Below, piece by piece: positions 1-13,204 of a stretch of DNA of 64,000 nt. This DNA comes from Nostoc indistinguendum CM1-VF10 (GTDB taxonomy: Bacteria; Cyanobacteriota; Cyanobacteriia; Cyanobacteriales; Nostocaceae). Every line of letters begins with the position of its first letter. Within the stretch, counting starts at the first letter, position 1. The stretch covers positions 101,582-165,581 of the forward strand of contig JAHHHS010000006.1 of assembly GCA_019359215.1 (NCBI GenBank), in the 5' to 3' direction. The notes under the pieces were generated by a model, which had not been told where the DNA came from, did not search any database, and saw only the letters and a program-made list of their open reading frames with translations. The position numbers and the translations under genes were made by a program.

Positions 1-1
1 T

Positions 2-463
2 GTTCCACAACAAAATCAGGTAGCCATTGTCTTTTAAGGCATTTGCTGCTTTTGGATATCCAACTTCTGGTGATATCCAATGAAAAGAACTTGCTGCTAA
101 AACGGCATCAAATTCAAATGGCTTAAGTTCCCACTCTTCAAACGATGTATTCTGAATCTTTACATTGGAATACGGTTGACAATTCTATTGAGCTAAGTGG
201 AAAAAATCTGGGTTGGGTTCTAAGCAGATTATAGAGCAACCCAATGGAGCGATGCCTACCGTTGCAGTTCCAGGGCCACATCCCACTTCTAGAATTTTTG
301 AGTTAGTGGAGAGTTGAGCAATTTCCACAACTTGCTTAATTAGCTCCTGAGGATAGCGGGGTCTTGCCTTGTTGTAAGCTTCTGCTGCTGGGGAATACCA
401 ATTTTTGCGCTGTTCGAGGTCTGTGCTGGAATAGTTGATTATTGTTTGTTTTAGGTCTTTCAT
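2..463 (-). pseudogene. Class I SAM-dependent methyltransferase, broken by one in-frame stop; runs off the window
   Basis: Translation from ATG 463 gives a methyltransferase N-terminus with the SAM-binding motif ILEVGCGPGTATVG at about residues 58-71. A TAG at 185-187 interrupts the frame after residue 92. The same frame then continues without further stops to the window edge and still reads as methyltransferase (FDAVLAASSFHWISPE, then ANALKDNGYLILLWN). A single CAG-to-TAG change would explain the stop, because the flanking residues (LAQ, then NCQPYSN) suit an uninterrupted Gln. Substrate unknown. The 3' end lies outside the window. Probably a recent pseudogene; a sequencing error at one base is the alternative. 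Confidence 0.8.
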
Positions 464-498
464 AATCTATTGAATTCCTGCAAAGAGCTTTAGCTAAC

Positions 499-1701
499 TC
501 AATTTCTATTTTTCTGAAAAGCTCGACGTCTACGACCACTTTCAACGAGGGGTTTTCGCAACGGTACTACCTCAGCTTCACTACTCTCGCGTGCTACCCG
601 AACCAGCAACCCAGCAGCTATTAAGCTAGCAATCATAGAATTACCACCATAACTAAACATGGGCAAAGGTAAGCCAGTAGTTGGTAGAGAACCTGTAGCA
701 ACACCGACGTGGAGCAATGACTGTCCTACCATCAAAATTGTCACGCCGATCGCCACCAATCGATGTACTGTATTTTTAGCCTTCAGAGCCACAATTAATC
801 CGAGAGTGGCGAATGTAGCTAAAAGTGCCAACAGTACCATACTGCCGACAAAGCCAAACTCTTCGGCGAACACCGCAAAAATAAAATCAGTATCCTGAAT
901 TGGTAAATAAAACAGCTTTTGTTGAGAAAGCCCAAATCCAGAACCCCAAGTTCTACCAGAACCCACAGCTAGTAGACTTTGCACCAACTGATAGCCATCT
1001 CCTCTCGCATCTGCCCACGGATTGAGGAATGACATCACCCGCCTACGCTGATACTCTTTAATACTAATACTAAGTAGTGCCAACATCACTCCACCAATTG
1101 CTGTTCCTCCAAGATACTTGTAAGGTAAGCCAGCTGCTAGAGCAATTAGCCAAATCGTCATGCCGCAAAGTGCTGTTGTACTCAAGTTAGGCTGGGCAAG
1201 AATTCCTAAAAGTACCAGACTGAATATACCCAACCAAGCCAAGCGAACCCGCCAACTGATTCGTTCCCACTGACCAAAAAGCCGCGCACTTTGCAGCACT
1301 AAAAAGGGTTTAATTAATTCTGAGGGTTGAATCGGAATTGGCCCGATCGCTATCCAACGCGCTGCGTCAAAAGCCTTCTTTCCCAATCCTGGGATCAGTG
1401 TAATGAAAATTAATGTCAAAAACACTAATAAAAACCAATGGGATTGTCCCAAAATTTTCTGCAATGGCAAATTAACAATAATATTGAATCCAATTAAGGA
1501 AACTAAGACCCAAAGCAGTTGACGCTTAAAGTAGTACAAGCCATCATCATGACGGGCATCAGCAACAGGATAGGATGCTGAAAATAGCATTATCAAGCCG
1601 ACGAACAGCCAAATGAACGTTAACCAGCGCAACAGCCGCGCTTCTAATGCCCAGTTGGAGACTGAACTATCAAAAATTGGAATCAGGCGGCGTAGATTCA
1701 C
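499..1701 (-). CDS. ftsW: FtsW-type SEDS peptidoglycan polymerase (cell division)
   Basis: 400 residues with about ten hydrophobic segments, the usual size of the SEDS family. Family signatures are visible: DTDFIFAVFAEEFGF near residue 268 and GLPLPMFSYGGNSM near residue 343. SEDS proteins of the FtsW type polymerise lipid II into septal glycan strands together with a class B penicillin-binding protein. RodA is the close alternative; the C-terminal part looks more like cyanobacterial FtsW, but the sequence alone does not fully settle this. The stop is well separated from the broken methyltransferase downstream. The upstream gap contains short GTTAGGA-type repeats. Confidence 0.88.
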   Translation of the reverse strand: MNLRRLIPIFDSSVSNWALEARLLRWLTFIWLFVGLIMLFSASYPVADARHDDGLYYFKRQLLWVLVSLIGFNIIVNLPLQKILGQSHWFLLVFLTLIFITLIPGLGKKAFDAARWIAIGPIPIQPSELIKPFLVLQSARLFGQWERISWRVRLAWLGIFSLVLLGILAQPNLSTTALCGMTIWLIALAAGLPYKYLGGTAIGGVMLALLSISIKEYQRRRVMSFLNPWADARGDGYQLVQSLLAVGSGRTWGSGFGLSQQKLFYLPIQDTDFIFAVFAEEFGFVGSMVLLALLATFATLGLIVALKAKNTVHRLVAIGVTILMVGQSLLHVGVATGSLPTTGLPLPMFSYGGNSMIASLIAAGLLVRVARESSEAEVVPLRKPLVESGRRRRAFQKNRN

Positions 1702-1717
1702 GAGCAGTATAGGTAAA

Positions 1718-1790
1718 AAGTTAGGAATTAGGAGTTAACAGTAAAACTCATAAATCATAATTTATAACTCATAAGTAAGCTTTACAACCA
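1718..1790. repeat. Short tandem heptamer-type repeats (STRR-like)
   Basis: AGTTAGGAATTAGGAGTTAA is followed by CTCATAA-type copies on the opposite sense, so the block can fold on itself. The same repeat class recurs at 16797-16945 and 18508-18597. It is typical of intergenic DNA in heterocyst-forming cyanobacteria. Confidence 0.6.
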
Positions 1791-1974
1791 TAAATCTTAA
1801 AATAGTAAACTTCAATACACCGCTCGATCAATTTTGCGATCACTGCATTGAAAATTAACAAGCATGATTTGATACATCAAATACAGTAATTTAAAGAATA
1901 ATTTAGACTTCTCCTGAATCTAAAGCTTCCTTACTTCAGAAACTCGGAGAGCCAAAATAATCAAGTGGTGAGTC

Positions 1975-3456
1975 TTACTCCCCAACTGCAAGCATTGCTG
2001 AATTCTGGCAATTCATAAGACTCAAGGATTTAACGCAATTAACTGCTTGCCTCTCTATAGACAGGGGAATTTCAATCCAGAACTCAGTTCCTTGTCCACG
2101 TTCTGATACACATCTGAGTGTTCCCCCATGTTTTTCAACTACAATTTGATAGCTAATTGATAAACCTAATCCTGTACCCTTACCTATAGGCTTAGTTGTG
2201 AAAAATGGATCAAACAGTCGTTTTTTAACTGCTTCTGTCATTCCTGAACCATTATCAGCAATTCGGATAACACACTGCGTTTCGATGACTTGCGTAGTAA
2301 TTGTAATTTTATTAGGATTAGCCTGAATTTCTGCGATCATTCGTTTATCGTTATGATTTTCGAGCGCATCGATGGCATTACTGATAATATTCATGAATAC
2401 TTGATTGAGTTGGCCAGCGTAGCAATCGACTAAAGGCAAATTTCCATAATTTTTGACCACATTGATCCCAGGATGATCAATGTTATTCTTAAACCGATTC
2501 TGTAAAATCAGCAAAGTACTATCCAGTCCCTGGTGAATATCAACACTTTTCTTCTCTGCTTCATCAAGACGAGAGAAATTCCGAAGAGACAAGACAATTT
2601 CAGAGATCCTTTCGGCTCCTACTTGCATCGAACTTAGGATTTTGGGTAAATCATTTAGTAAAAAGTCTAACTCAATTTCCTCAGTGTATTCTTGAATTTC
2701 TAATACAGGATTAGCATAAAACTGTTGGTAAAGATGCAGAAGCCTTAACAGAGACTGTGTATAATCTTTTGCATATTTTAGATTTCCGTAAATAAAGTTA
2801 ACGGGGTTGTTAATTTCGTGAGCAACTCCAGCAACTAACTGTCCCAAACTAGACATTTTCTCAGCCTGAACTAGTTGGGCTTGAGTTTGCTGTAGCTCCT
2901 GGAGGGATTTTTCTAATTTTTTGGTCTGAGCCTCAGCAATTTCCGCTAGATTCTCCTTGATTTGCAATGCACTCCGTAGTTCTGCCCTTTGCTGTTTAAG
3001 TTCGTTTGTTAAGTTTCTAGCATCAGCCAAAGCCGTGTTCTGGGCTTGCAGGAGAAATAGGAAATCAACAATCGGGTCGTGAATCGCAAAGTCTTTGAGT
3101 TTAAGACCCAGAGGAGCCAGACTAATTGTATCTGTAATCCAGGGAGAACCTAGAAAAAATATAACTTCCTGCTCTGGTTGATACATCATCTGACCCTTGA
3201 GCTGCATTCCATTGTGGAGAAACTCTAAAATAAACAGTGCACGAGACTGTTGACTAATAGCATCAAAATCAACCAAAATTTTTGGACGATTTATTTGGAA
3301 ATGCTGCTCGATCAATTTACCAACTAGTGGTTCAGGACTAATCCGCCCTAAAACATCACCAGCTTGTACAATTTCTCGATTACAGCTAAAGGCAAAGTGG
3401 AAGGGAAAAGCTTTCGCCAGAAGCTCTGGCGAAAGCGTAAGGTGAGGAGAAGCCAT
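1975..3456 (-). CDS. Cytosolic sensor histidine kinase with N-terminal HNOBA-type domain, partner of H-NOX
   Basis: 493 residues, no membrane segment. Residues 1 to about 140 resemble the HNOBA (H-NOX-associated) sensor domain. A coiled coil at about 145-200 follows, then the kinase core: H-box AGVAHEINNPVNF with the phospho-acceptor His near residue 213, N-box NIISNAIDAL, G1 DNGSGM, and G2 GKGTGLGLSI. It lies 7 bp downstream of the H-NOX gene on the same strand, so the two are almost certainly co-transcribed and the kinase is likely controlled by heme-bound NO or O2. No response regulator gene is next to it. ATG 3456 is supported by the tight spacing. Confidence 0.9.
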   Translation of the reverse strand: MASPHLTLSPELLAKAFPFHFAFSCNREIVQAGDVLGRISPEPLVGKLIEQHFQINRPKILVDFDAISQQSRALFILEFLHNGMQLKGQMMYQPEQEVIFFLGSPWITDTISLAPLGLKLKDFAIHDPIVDFLFLLQAQNTALADARNLTNELKQQRAELRSALQIKENLAEIAEAQTKKLEKSLQELQQTQAQLVQAEKMSSLGQLVAGVAHEINNPVNFIYGNLKYAKDYTQSLLRLLHLYQQFYANPVLEIQEYTEEIELDFLLNDLPKILSSMQVGAERISEIVLSLRNFSRLDEAEKKSVDIHQGLDSTLLILQNRFKNNIDHPGINVVKNYGNLPLVDCYAGQLNQVFMNIISNAIDALENHNDKRMIAEIQANPNKITITTQVIETQCVIRIADNGSGMTEAVKKRLFDPFFTTKPIGKGTGLGLSISYQIVVEKHGGTLRCVSERGQGTEFWIEIPLSIERQAVNCVKSLSLMNCQNSAMLAVGE

Positions 3457-3463
3457 GCTACAC

Positions 3464-4015
3464 TCAATTTGGTTTATAAATCACTAAAAATTCATCATGT
3501 TCAGCACCCTCATCCCGATTCTGGGTTTGAGTAATATCAACTTTTGTATCAAACCTGTTTCCCAATCCCTGAACTAGTCCAAGAATCATTGGCGTTAGCC
3601 CTTCTCTATCAGAGCGATAATGTAAGCTCAAAGAATTTTCTTCCATATCAGTACACTCAAATGATGGGGGCTGGAGGTTGGGAAAGCTAACTCCCACACG
3701 AGCATGAAGATTATCAAGGTTTTCTAAAAATTCAGGTAGTGTATCTCCACTCATATCCATCATTTCGCCATAGCCTTCTTGGGCTGTGTACTGAACCCAG
3801 AATTCTCCAAAAGCTTGCATAATTTGTTGGGTAGATAAGCTCAGAACGACACTACCAGCTTTGATGAGCTTGTGGGTAATGTCATCGGGATAGCCTTCCA
3901 TATTGAGAAAAACATCTACATCCACCTCTGCTTTGTGCTTAATTTCTTTCCAAGTCTCTTCGCCAAAGCGACTGCATACCATGTCTTGAATTGCTTTATT
4001 TACTAACCCGTACAT
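3464..4015 (-). CDS. H-NOX heme nitric oxide/oxygen-binding sensor protein
   Basis: 183 residues, a full-length stand-alone H-NOX domain. The proximal heme-ligand His is in NLHARVG at about residue 104, and the propionate-binding YxSxR motif is present as HYRSDR at about 132-137. The start MYGLVNKAIQDMV is typical of the family. A Trp in the distal pocket region (EFWVQY, about residue 73) matches the well-studied Nostoc H-NOX. The protein binds NO (and often CO) at ferrous heme and passes the signal to a partner, here the HNOBA-kinase gene that starts 7 bp downstream. The upstream region to 4275 holds no gene. Confidence 0.95.
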   Translation of the reverse strand: MYGLVNKAIQDMVCSRFGEETWKEIKHKAEVDVDVFLNMEGYPDDITHKLIKAGSVVLSLSTQQIMQAFGEFWVQYTAQEGYGEMMDMSGDTLPEFLENLDNLHARVGVSFPNLQPPSFECTDMEENSLSLHYRSDREGLTPMILGLVQGLGNRFDTKVDITQTQNRDEGAEHDEFLVIYKPN

Positions 4016-4275
4016 GGAAGCCTCCTCATGACTGTACCTAATTTTGCTTTGTAAATTTCAGCGAAACTTGACAACTGATTCCCTAAAAGGGTTATTTAAA
4101 TCACAAGGTTTTTTGTAGTTAAACCTTGAAATGTTTTATTACAGCTTTAAAAGCCCAAAAAATAAGGAAAACTGTTCGCATTTTAATGCTAAAAATACTC
4201 ATTCTTACAACCGTATTTTCACTTATTCGTTTTCCCCACTACTTTGCTATTTTAATTTTCAAAAATACAAGCAGC

Positions 4276-4304
4276 AAAAAAAAAGAGGTCTTTACTGACC
4301 TCTT
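4276..4304 (-). terminator. Rho-independent terminator of the apc cluster
   Basis: Perfect 8-bp stem AAGAGGTC/GACCTCTT with a 6-nt loop. On the minus strand it is followed by an uninterrupted run of T residues (A-run at 4276-4284 on the plus strand). It lies about 35 bp after the apcC stop and before the H-NOX gene. The 324-bp gap 4016-4339 holds nothing else that I can support. Confidence 0.85.
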
Positions 4305-4339
4305 ACCAATTCTCTAAAATAATGTTTTATCTACAGTAA

Positions 4340-4546
4340 TTACGACAAGCCAGCATTAGTACCTTGCTTACCAGTTGCTAGTTCCACCTTGATGATTGTG
4401 CCGCCTGCTTTTTGAATGCGTTGCTGTTCACGGAACCAGTTCTCATAAGGAACTAATTTAGTAAAGTAAGTATTTTGGAGTTCGCGTTGGGTACGAATTC
4501 TGGTTTGACTGGGAACTAGAGCAGTAATTTTAAACAAACGGGACAT
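4340..4546 (-). CDS. apcC: Allophycocyanin core linker Lc7.8
   Basis: 68 residues, the normal size of ApcC. The sequence begins MSRLFKITALVPSQTRIRTQ and matches the CpcD-like small linker fold. It caps and orders allophycocyanin trimers in the phycobilisome core cylinders. It is the last gene of the minus-strand cluster apcE-apcA-apcB-apcC, 222 bp after apcB, with a terminator immediately downstream. The gap to apcB holds no supported gene. Confidence 0.95.
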   Translation of the reverse strand: MSRLFKITALVPSQTRIRTQRELQNTYFTKLVPYENWFREQQRIQKAGGTIIKVELATGKQGTNAGLS

Positions 4547-4768
4547 ATTTTGAAAATCTCCTGTAAACTTTGTGAAAACTTTTTTATCTCAAAATCTTGA
4601 GTGCAAATCTTTTAATTATTCAAAGGCTGGAAATCAAACATCAATACTAGACCACCAACACTCATCAATGATAATTTACCAAGATAAGCAATATAACGTT
4701 CTAGCACTCACGGCTGATTTCCAGACCTTAATAAAGTCGCACCTAAATTTTTAAGCGCAAACTAGTTC

Positions 4769-5257
4769 TTAGCTTAAGCCAGAAGAGATATAGTCTAGGT
4801 AAACACCCATTTCCTTACCAGCATCAGAACCAACCAAGCTAGCGGTTACTTCCTTGATTGCTTGGATAGCTTGCACGGTAGCACCAACGGGAACTCCTAA
4901 AGAGTTGTAGGTTTCCTTCAAGCCATTTAATACACGCTCATCCAAAATGGAAGGATCACCAGCTAACATAGCGTAGGTGGCATAGCGGAGGTAGTAGTCC
5001 AAATCACGGATGCAAGCAGCATAGCGGCGGGTGGTATACATGTTGCCACCGGGACGGGTGATGTCAGAGTATAGCAAAGATTTTGCTACAGCTTCTTTAA
5101 CGATCGCAGCAGCGTTAGCGCTGATGGTGCTAGCAGCACGTACTCGCAGTTCGCCAGTAGCAAAGTAGCCTTTTAGCTTTTGTAAAGCAGAAGAGTCTAG
5201 GTACTTACCTTGAACGTCTGCGGAGTTAATTACAGCGGTAATTGCGTCTTGAGCCAT
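4769..5257 (-). CDS. apcB: Allophycocyanin beta subunit
   Basis: 162 residues, standard length. The phycocyanobilin-binding Cys lies in [18 protein letters not shown] at about residue 82. ApcB pairs with ApcA to form the (alpha-beta) trimers that funnel excitation from phycocyanin rods to photosystem II. It sits 65 bp downstream of apcA in the same orientation; in most cyanobacteria the two are co-transcribed. Confidence 0.97.
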   Translation of the reverse strand: MAQDAITAVINSADVQGKYLDSSALQKLKGYFATGELRVRAASTISANAAAIVKEAVAKSLLYSDITRPGGNMYTTRRYAACIRDLDYYLRYATYAMLAGDPSILDERVLNGLKETYNSLGVPVGATVQAIQAIKEVTASLVGSDAGKEMGVYLDYISSGLS

Positions 5258-5322
5258 GTTGTTAATTCCTTATTTCCAACCGTATTGCAATACTTCTGTT
5301 TCGGCAGAGAAACAGCATCACC

Positions 5323-5808
5323 TTATAGCAGGGCACCAACTAAGTAGTCGAAGTAACTACCAGCTTCAGCAGCATCATCGCCAGACATCAATGTAGTAGC
5401 TACATTCTTGAGTCCACGAATACCTTCAGCAACACCATCGATAGGAGTTCCTAAGGACTTGTACATTTCACGGACACCGATAACACCAATTTCTTCGATG
5501 GGGGTAACATCACCAGCAACGATACCGTAGGTAACGAGGCGGAGGTAATAATCTAGGTCACGCAGACAAGTAGCGGTCAATTCTTGACCGTAAGCGTTAC
5601 CACCAGGAGATACAACATCAGGACGCTTTTGGAACAGTTGATCACCAGCTTGCTTAACCAAGCGTTCGCGATTTTCTGTCAAAACTTGAGCAATCCGCAC
5701 ACGGCGCTCACCACTAGCAACAAAGGATTTGATTCGATCCAATTCACCAGGGCTGAGGTAGCGAGCTTCTGCGTCAGCATTCACGATAGCTTTCGTGACG
5801 ATACTCAT
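5323..5808 (-). CDS. apcA: Allophycocyanin alpha subunit
   Basis: 161 residues. The bilin-attachment Cys is in [19 protein letters not shown] near residue 81. It is the partner of ApcB in the phycobilisome core. A 377-bp gap (5809-6185) separates it from apcE upstream, long enough for its own strong promoter, as is usual for apcAB. In that gap I see only CCCTACT tandem copies at 6151-6173 near the apcE stop, and no gene. Confidence 0.97.
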   Translation of the reverse strand: MSIVTKAIVNADAEARYLSPGELDRIKSFVASGERRVRIAQVLTENRERLVKQAGDQLFQKRPDVVSPGGNAYGQELTATCLRDLDYYLRLVTYGIVAGDVTPIEEIGVIGVREMYKSLGTPIDGVAEGIRGLKNVATTLMSGDDAAEAGSYFDYLVGALL

Positions 5809-6150
5809 TAATGGATTCCTCCAAATACGAATGAAACCAGGATTTGATTATACTAGTGCGACTTTAAATTCGGTTCACTGAGTTCCTTTTCTCGTTCTTT
5901 TAGATACAACAGTTTAATAACTGTTACGGCTAATGAATTACGAGTTTTCTTTAGTCAACACAAGTAAACAAGCTTTGAAACTCAGTTACCTTCCGCAAAA
6001 CATTTTCCGGCATTCTGTTGAGCATTTATTACTGCTCTTAACACTTTGTAATATTGTTTTTCAGAATTTCGGGTTTTAGCTGTAATCTGAGAGCAATATT
6101 ACGAAAGGTTACGAAGCAGAGAGGGGGAAGAAAACAGTAAATAATTTGTA

Positions 6151-6174
6151 CCCTACTCCCTACTCCCTACTCCG
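6151..6174. repeat. Short tandem repeat CCCTACT
   Basis: Three tandem copies of CCCTACT immediately downstream of the apcE stop. Same general class as the heptamer repeats elsewhere in the window. No function is evident. Confidence 0.6.
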
Positions 6175-6185
6175 CCGATATGTTG

Positions 6186-9995
<3,810 letters not shown>

Positions 9996-10526
9996 ATGAA
10001 CAAAAGTTGTAAATTTAACTATTTATTCAATGCTACACTGTCTGCGATCGCAGTTATTTTGCTTATCACTCCCGTAAATGCGCTTCCAGAGCAAAACATC
10101 AGCACCGTTGTGAAGTGGGCAAAGACCAAACCTCAACTACCAACTCTGAGATACAACAGCGAAGCCCACGGCTACGACGGTACAAAGGGAAATTTATACT
10201 TTTATGCTGATGTCACTTCTCAAAATGGGACAGTGAATAAAGAAGGCATAACCGTTAGTGGTGATAAACGCCTCAAATTCACCACAAAAAATGCCAATGC
10301 AATGAAATTGTTACAAAATATTTATAATTCTAATATTGCCAATGACTTCCAGAAGTCCCGATATATCACCAAAGTTGGACGCGACCAGTATTATCGCGGA
10401 CAAAAGTTTGCTTACATCGCTGCTGAAGTGCAGGGTGGCTCATCATTGCAGATAATTCCCTTGAATAAGTTGCAAGAGTTTATAAATAATGCCAAATATT
10501 GCCAAACCAATCAGTGCGACATTTGA
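9996..10526 (+). CDS. Secreted hypothetical protein
   Basis: 176 residues from ATG 9996, chosen over the upstream codon at 9951 because an AGGGAAA Shine-Dalgarno-like sequence lies just before it and the product then begins with a clean signal peptide. The peptide has a basic start (MNKSCK), a hydrophobic core (ATLSAIAVILLITPV) and a likely cleavage after VNA. The mature part is about 145 residues, polar, with a Cys pair near the C-terminus (KYCQTNQCDI). I recognise no domain. Likely periplasmic or extracellular; function unknown. Confidence 0.7.
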   Translation: MNKSCKFNYLFNATLSAIAVILLITPVNALPEQNISTVVKWAKTKPQLPTLRYNSEAHGYDGTKGNLYFYADVTSQNGTVNKEGITVSGDKRLKFTTKNANAMKLLQNIYNSNIANDFQKSRYITKVGRDQYYRGQKFAYIAAEVQGGSSLQIIPLNKLQEFINNAKYCQTNQCDI

Positions 10527-10559
10527 ATTAAGAGATTTCCAAGAAATAAACTAACCACC

Positions 10560-10625
10560 GAGACAAGGCAGCGCGGTCTTGGGGGTTTCCCCATGAGCGA
10601 CTGCCGCGCAGAGAACACAGAGAGA
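10560..10625. repeat. Interspersed palindromic repeat
   Basis: GC-rich block containing GGCAGCGCGGTC and GCGACTGCCGCGC around a GGGGGTTTCCCC core. Its composition differs from the AT-rich surroundings. It is of the type scattered through Nostoc genomes. Related GC-rich repeats occur at 43300-43362, 49694-49746, 52141-52225 and 60565-60655. Confidence 0.5.
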
Positions 10626-10682
10626 GGAGAAATAGAGAAGATTTTTGTGTCAGTGTTGGGATATTTTTTATTTGGAAGTCTC

Positions 10683-11459
10683 TTAAGTCTGTAGCCTGTA
10701 ATTTACATACGCATTATCAGTAAACAAAGGCACGCAATCACTTACGTTATAGGCGGCGGACAGTTCAACATCTGACTCAAAACCTTTTTCAATCAACTCT
10801 TTACCCGAACTGCATTTTTTCAAGTACCCCAGTAAATCCTGCTGGAAAGCTTGAAATGTTGTTACAGCGACTTCGGCTTCTGGTGATAGACTGCCATCTA
10901 AATAACTGAGAATTGCCCCAGCACCAATTAAATCTTCAAATGCAGGGCGGAGGCTACCATCTTCTTTCCACCTTTCACCGGCAGGAATCACAGCGATTTT
11001 ATCACCATACTTTTGAGCAAACTGCGCTACAGCTTGGCAATTTCGCAAGCAACCAGCCAAAGTTGGTATATTCCCTGTATGTAAAGTCAGAAAAGAACCA
11101 TTAGGTGAAGGTAAAACTAGTCTAGTTCCAGCAGTAATCTGAGTCACCGATTTTGGCGAGAGAGAATATCCAGTTGTAGTCCAACGTTGCCTATGACTTG
11201 CTAACTCTGCTTGCACTGATTTGGCATAATCTATGACTGATTCATCTTTATATGCGTAGGGAAAAATTATCGCGCCGTTATTTGTGGCAATTTCCACGCA
11301 GGTAGAAAAAGAGAGAATGTCAACTATTACAATTACATCACTGATGGGAGCGAGTTGAGCAACTCCTTGTGCCCCCCATTCACAGCGTAAATCAAACTCT
11401 GATTGGTTGTAAATCATTGGTGCGATCGCAATTATTTGTCTACCTGAAGTGTCCAGCAT
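10683..11459 (-). CDS. ComB-family 2-phosphosulfolactate phosphatase-like protein
   Basis: 258 residues, with blocks typical of the ComB family: VIVIVDILSFSTCVEIA, LVLPSPNGS, VIPAGERW and AFEDLIGAGAI. ComB dephosphorylates 2-phosphosulfolactate in coenzyme M synthesis in archaea. Cyanobacteria do not make coenzyme M, so the true substrate here is uncertain; a related phosphatase reaction is the safe reading. The start may be the internal Met at residue 15 or 16 (MIYNQSEF). It is divergent from the methyltransferase that begins at 11495. Confidence 0.85.
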   Translation of the reverse strand: MLDTSGRQIIAIAPMIYNQSEFDLRCEWGAQGVAQLAPISDVIVIVDILSFSTCVEIATNNGAIIFPYAYKDESVIDYAKSVQAELASHRQRWTTTGYSLSPKSVTQITAGTRLVLPSPNGSFLTLHTGNIPTLAGCLRNCQAVAQFAQKYGDKIAVIPAGERWKEDGSLRPAFEDLIGAGAILSYLDGSLSPEAEVAVTTFQAFQQDLLGYLKKCSSGKELIEKGFESDVELSAAYNVSDCVPLFTDNAYVNYRLQT

Positions 11460-11494
11460 TCGCTAAACTCAGAAATGCTGCGTTATTCCTCATC

Positions 11495-12676
11495 ATGTCC
11501 GATTCCCAAACTGTTAGTGCTGCTGTTGCCAAACTCTACAATACCTATCCCTTTCCGCCAGAAGCTCTGTTGGATGAACCACCCCCAGGCTACAACTGGC
11601 GCTGGAATTGGCTAGCCGCTCATAACTTCTGCACAGGTCAAAAACCCCAAAAGCAAGATATTCGGATTTTAGATGCAGGTTGCGGCACTGGTGTAGGTAC
11701 AGAGTACTTGGTTCACCTCAATCCTCAAGCTTCTGTTGTGGGAATTGACCTCAGTACTGGCGCTTTAGCTGTAGCAAAAGAGCGTTGTCAGCGTTCAGGG
11801 GCTACCCGCGTTGAATTTCATCACCTCAGCTTGTTTGATGTGGAACAGTTACCGGGTGAGTTTGATTTAATCAACTGTGTTGGTGTTTTGCATCATACCT
11901 CCGATCCAATTCGCGGTATTCAAGCTTTGGCGAAAAAGTTAGCCCCAGGCGGCTTGATGCACATTTTTGTGTACGGGGAGTTGGGACGCTGGGAAATTCA
12001 ACTCATGCAAAAAGCGATCGCGCTTCTTCAAGGTGACAAAAAAGGCGACTACCGCGATGGTGTCCAAGTCGGACGGCAAATATTTGCTTCTCTACCAGAA
12101 AATAATCGAATTGTCAAATACGATAAACAGCGTTGGTCATTAGAAAATCACAAGGATGAAAACTTTGCGGATATGTACGTTCATCCGCAAGAAATTGACT
12201 ACAACATTGACACGCTGTTTGAATTAATAGATGCTTCGGGATTGAAGTTTATTGGTTTCTCGAATCCGAGTTTCTGGGATTTGGAGAGACTTTTGGGCAA
12301 AGCACCAGAGTTAGTTGAACGAGCAAAAGATTTGAGCGATCGCCAGGTTTACCGCCTGATAGAATTACTAGATCCAGAAGTAACTCATTACGAGTTTTTC
12401 CTCGGTCGTCCTCCTTTAATTAAGCCCGACTGGTTAGACGATAACGCCTTACTGGCAGCGATTCCCGAACTTAATCCTTGTATTGAAGGATTTCCCAGCC
12501 AATGTTTCTTTAATTACGATTACCAGATTGTTAATTTATCTGTACCAGAGTTTGAATTTATGCAAAAATGTGATGCTAATTCAACAGTGGCAGATATTTT
12601 AGCAGATGTGCAACTGGGATTGGATGGTGTAAGAACGCTTCTTCAGCAGCAGCTGATTTTATTGACACCTGTTTAA
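11495..12676 (+). CDS. Class I SAM-dependent methyltransferase, about 390 residues
   Basis: Motif I is ILDAGCGTGVGTEYL; motif II and the post-I acidic residue follow in VVGIDLSTGAL; motif IV is FDLINCVGVLHH. Translation is taken from ATG 11495 (MSDSQTVSAAVAKLYNTYPFPP) rather than 11369, because the earlier start would run into the divergent ComB-like gene. The C-terminal 150 residues form an extra domain that I cannot name. The substrate is unknown. The 3' end of this gene has a degraded duplicate about 240 bp further on (12899-12966). Confidence 0.85.
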   Translation: MSDSQTVSAAVAKLYNTYPFPPEALLDEPPPGYNWRWNWLAAHNFCTGQKPQKQDIRILDAGCGTGVGTEYLVHLNPQASVVGIDLSTGALAVAKERCQRSGATRVEFHHLSLFDVEQLPGEFDLINCVGVLHHTSDPIRGIQALAKKLAPGGLMHIFVYGELGRWEIQLMQKAIALLQGDKKGDYRDGVQVGRQIFASLPENNRIVKYDKQRWSLENHKDENFADMYVHPQEIDYNIDTLFELIDASGLKFIGFSNPSFWDLERLLGKAPELVERAKDLSDRQVYRLIELLDPEVTHYEFFLGRPPLIKPDWLDDNALLAAIPELNPCIEGFPSQCFFNYDYQIVNLSVPEFEFMQKCDANSTVADILADVQLGLDGVRTLLQQQLILLTPV

Positions 12677-12898
12677 TTACACTTCACGTTGATACTAAGT
12701 TAAGATTTGTCAATTTCTACTCGTCGTGAGGAGCGATCGCCGATCACCACTTTTGGCAAATTAATGTAAATTAGGAAAGTGCCTAAGAAACTAGGGTATT
12801 GTACATCCCAAAAGTTGGAGCTTTCTGGAATTCAGCAGTGGTGCGATCTTTAATGACTTGCCGCTACTCTACAATTTCTGATTTGCGGTAAGTTCATA

Positions 12899-12966
12899 CG
12901 CTCCTCAAGCACCAGTTGATTTTATTGACACCAACTTACTTCAAACTTTGGAGGATAATTATTCAC
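12899..12966 (+). pseudogene. Degraded duplicate of the 3' end of the upstream methyltransferase
   Basis: The gene ends with codons for TLLQQQLILLTPV. At 12899 onward the DNA reads TLLKHQLILLTPT in one frame and keeps 16 consecutive identical bases (TTGATTTTATTGACACC). It then runs into unrelated sequence. The rest of the gap 12677-13204 holds a HIP1 octamer and a GC-rich palindromic patch near 13050, and no gene that I can support. Confidence 0.6.
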
Positions 12967-13204
12967 TCAAAAAACTGGAATTGGAAGAAATTTTGAATTT
13001 TCAGGCAGCATTTATTGATTATTCGCTTAAATACTCCCTCACACGATCAGCCGCTCTCTCGCTTCTGTGAGCGCGATTTTACTGACTGCCTGATGTTGAC
13101 AAGAAGTTAATTGTTTTTTCCTAAAGTATTGTTACCGGATCGTGATATGATTCAGCTGACTGAATGTGCAGTCATCATATTTAACTGTACTGGTTTCAAG
13201 TCCC

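Noticed and set aside
4126..4317. 63-codon plus-strand ORF between the H-NOX gene and apcC
   Set aside because: It overlaps the apc terminator hairpin, is very AT-rich, has no ribosome-binding site and no recognisable product.
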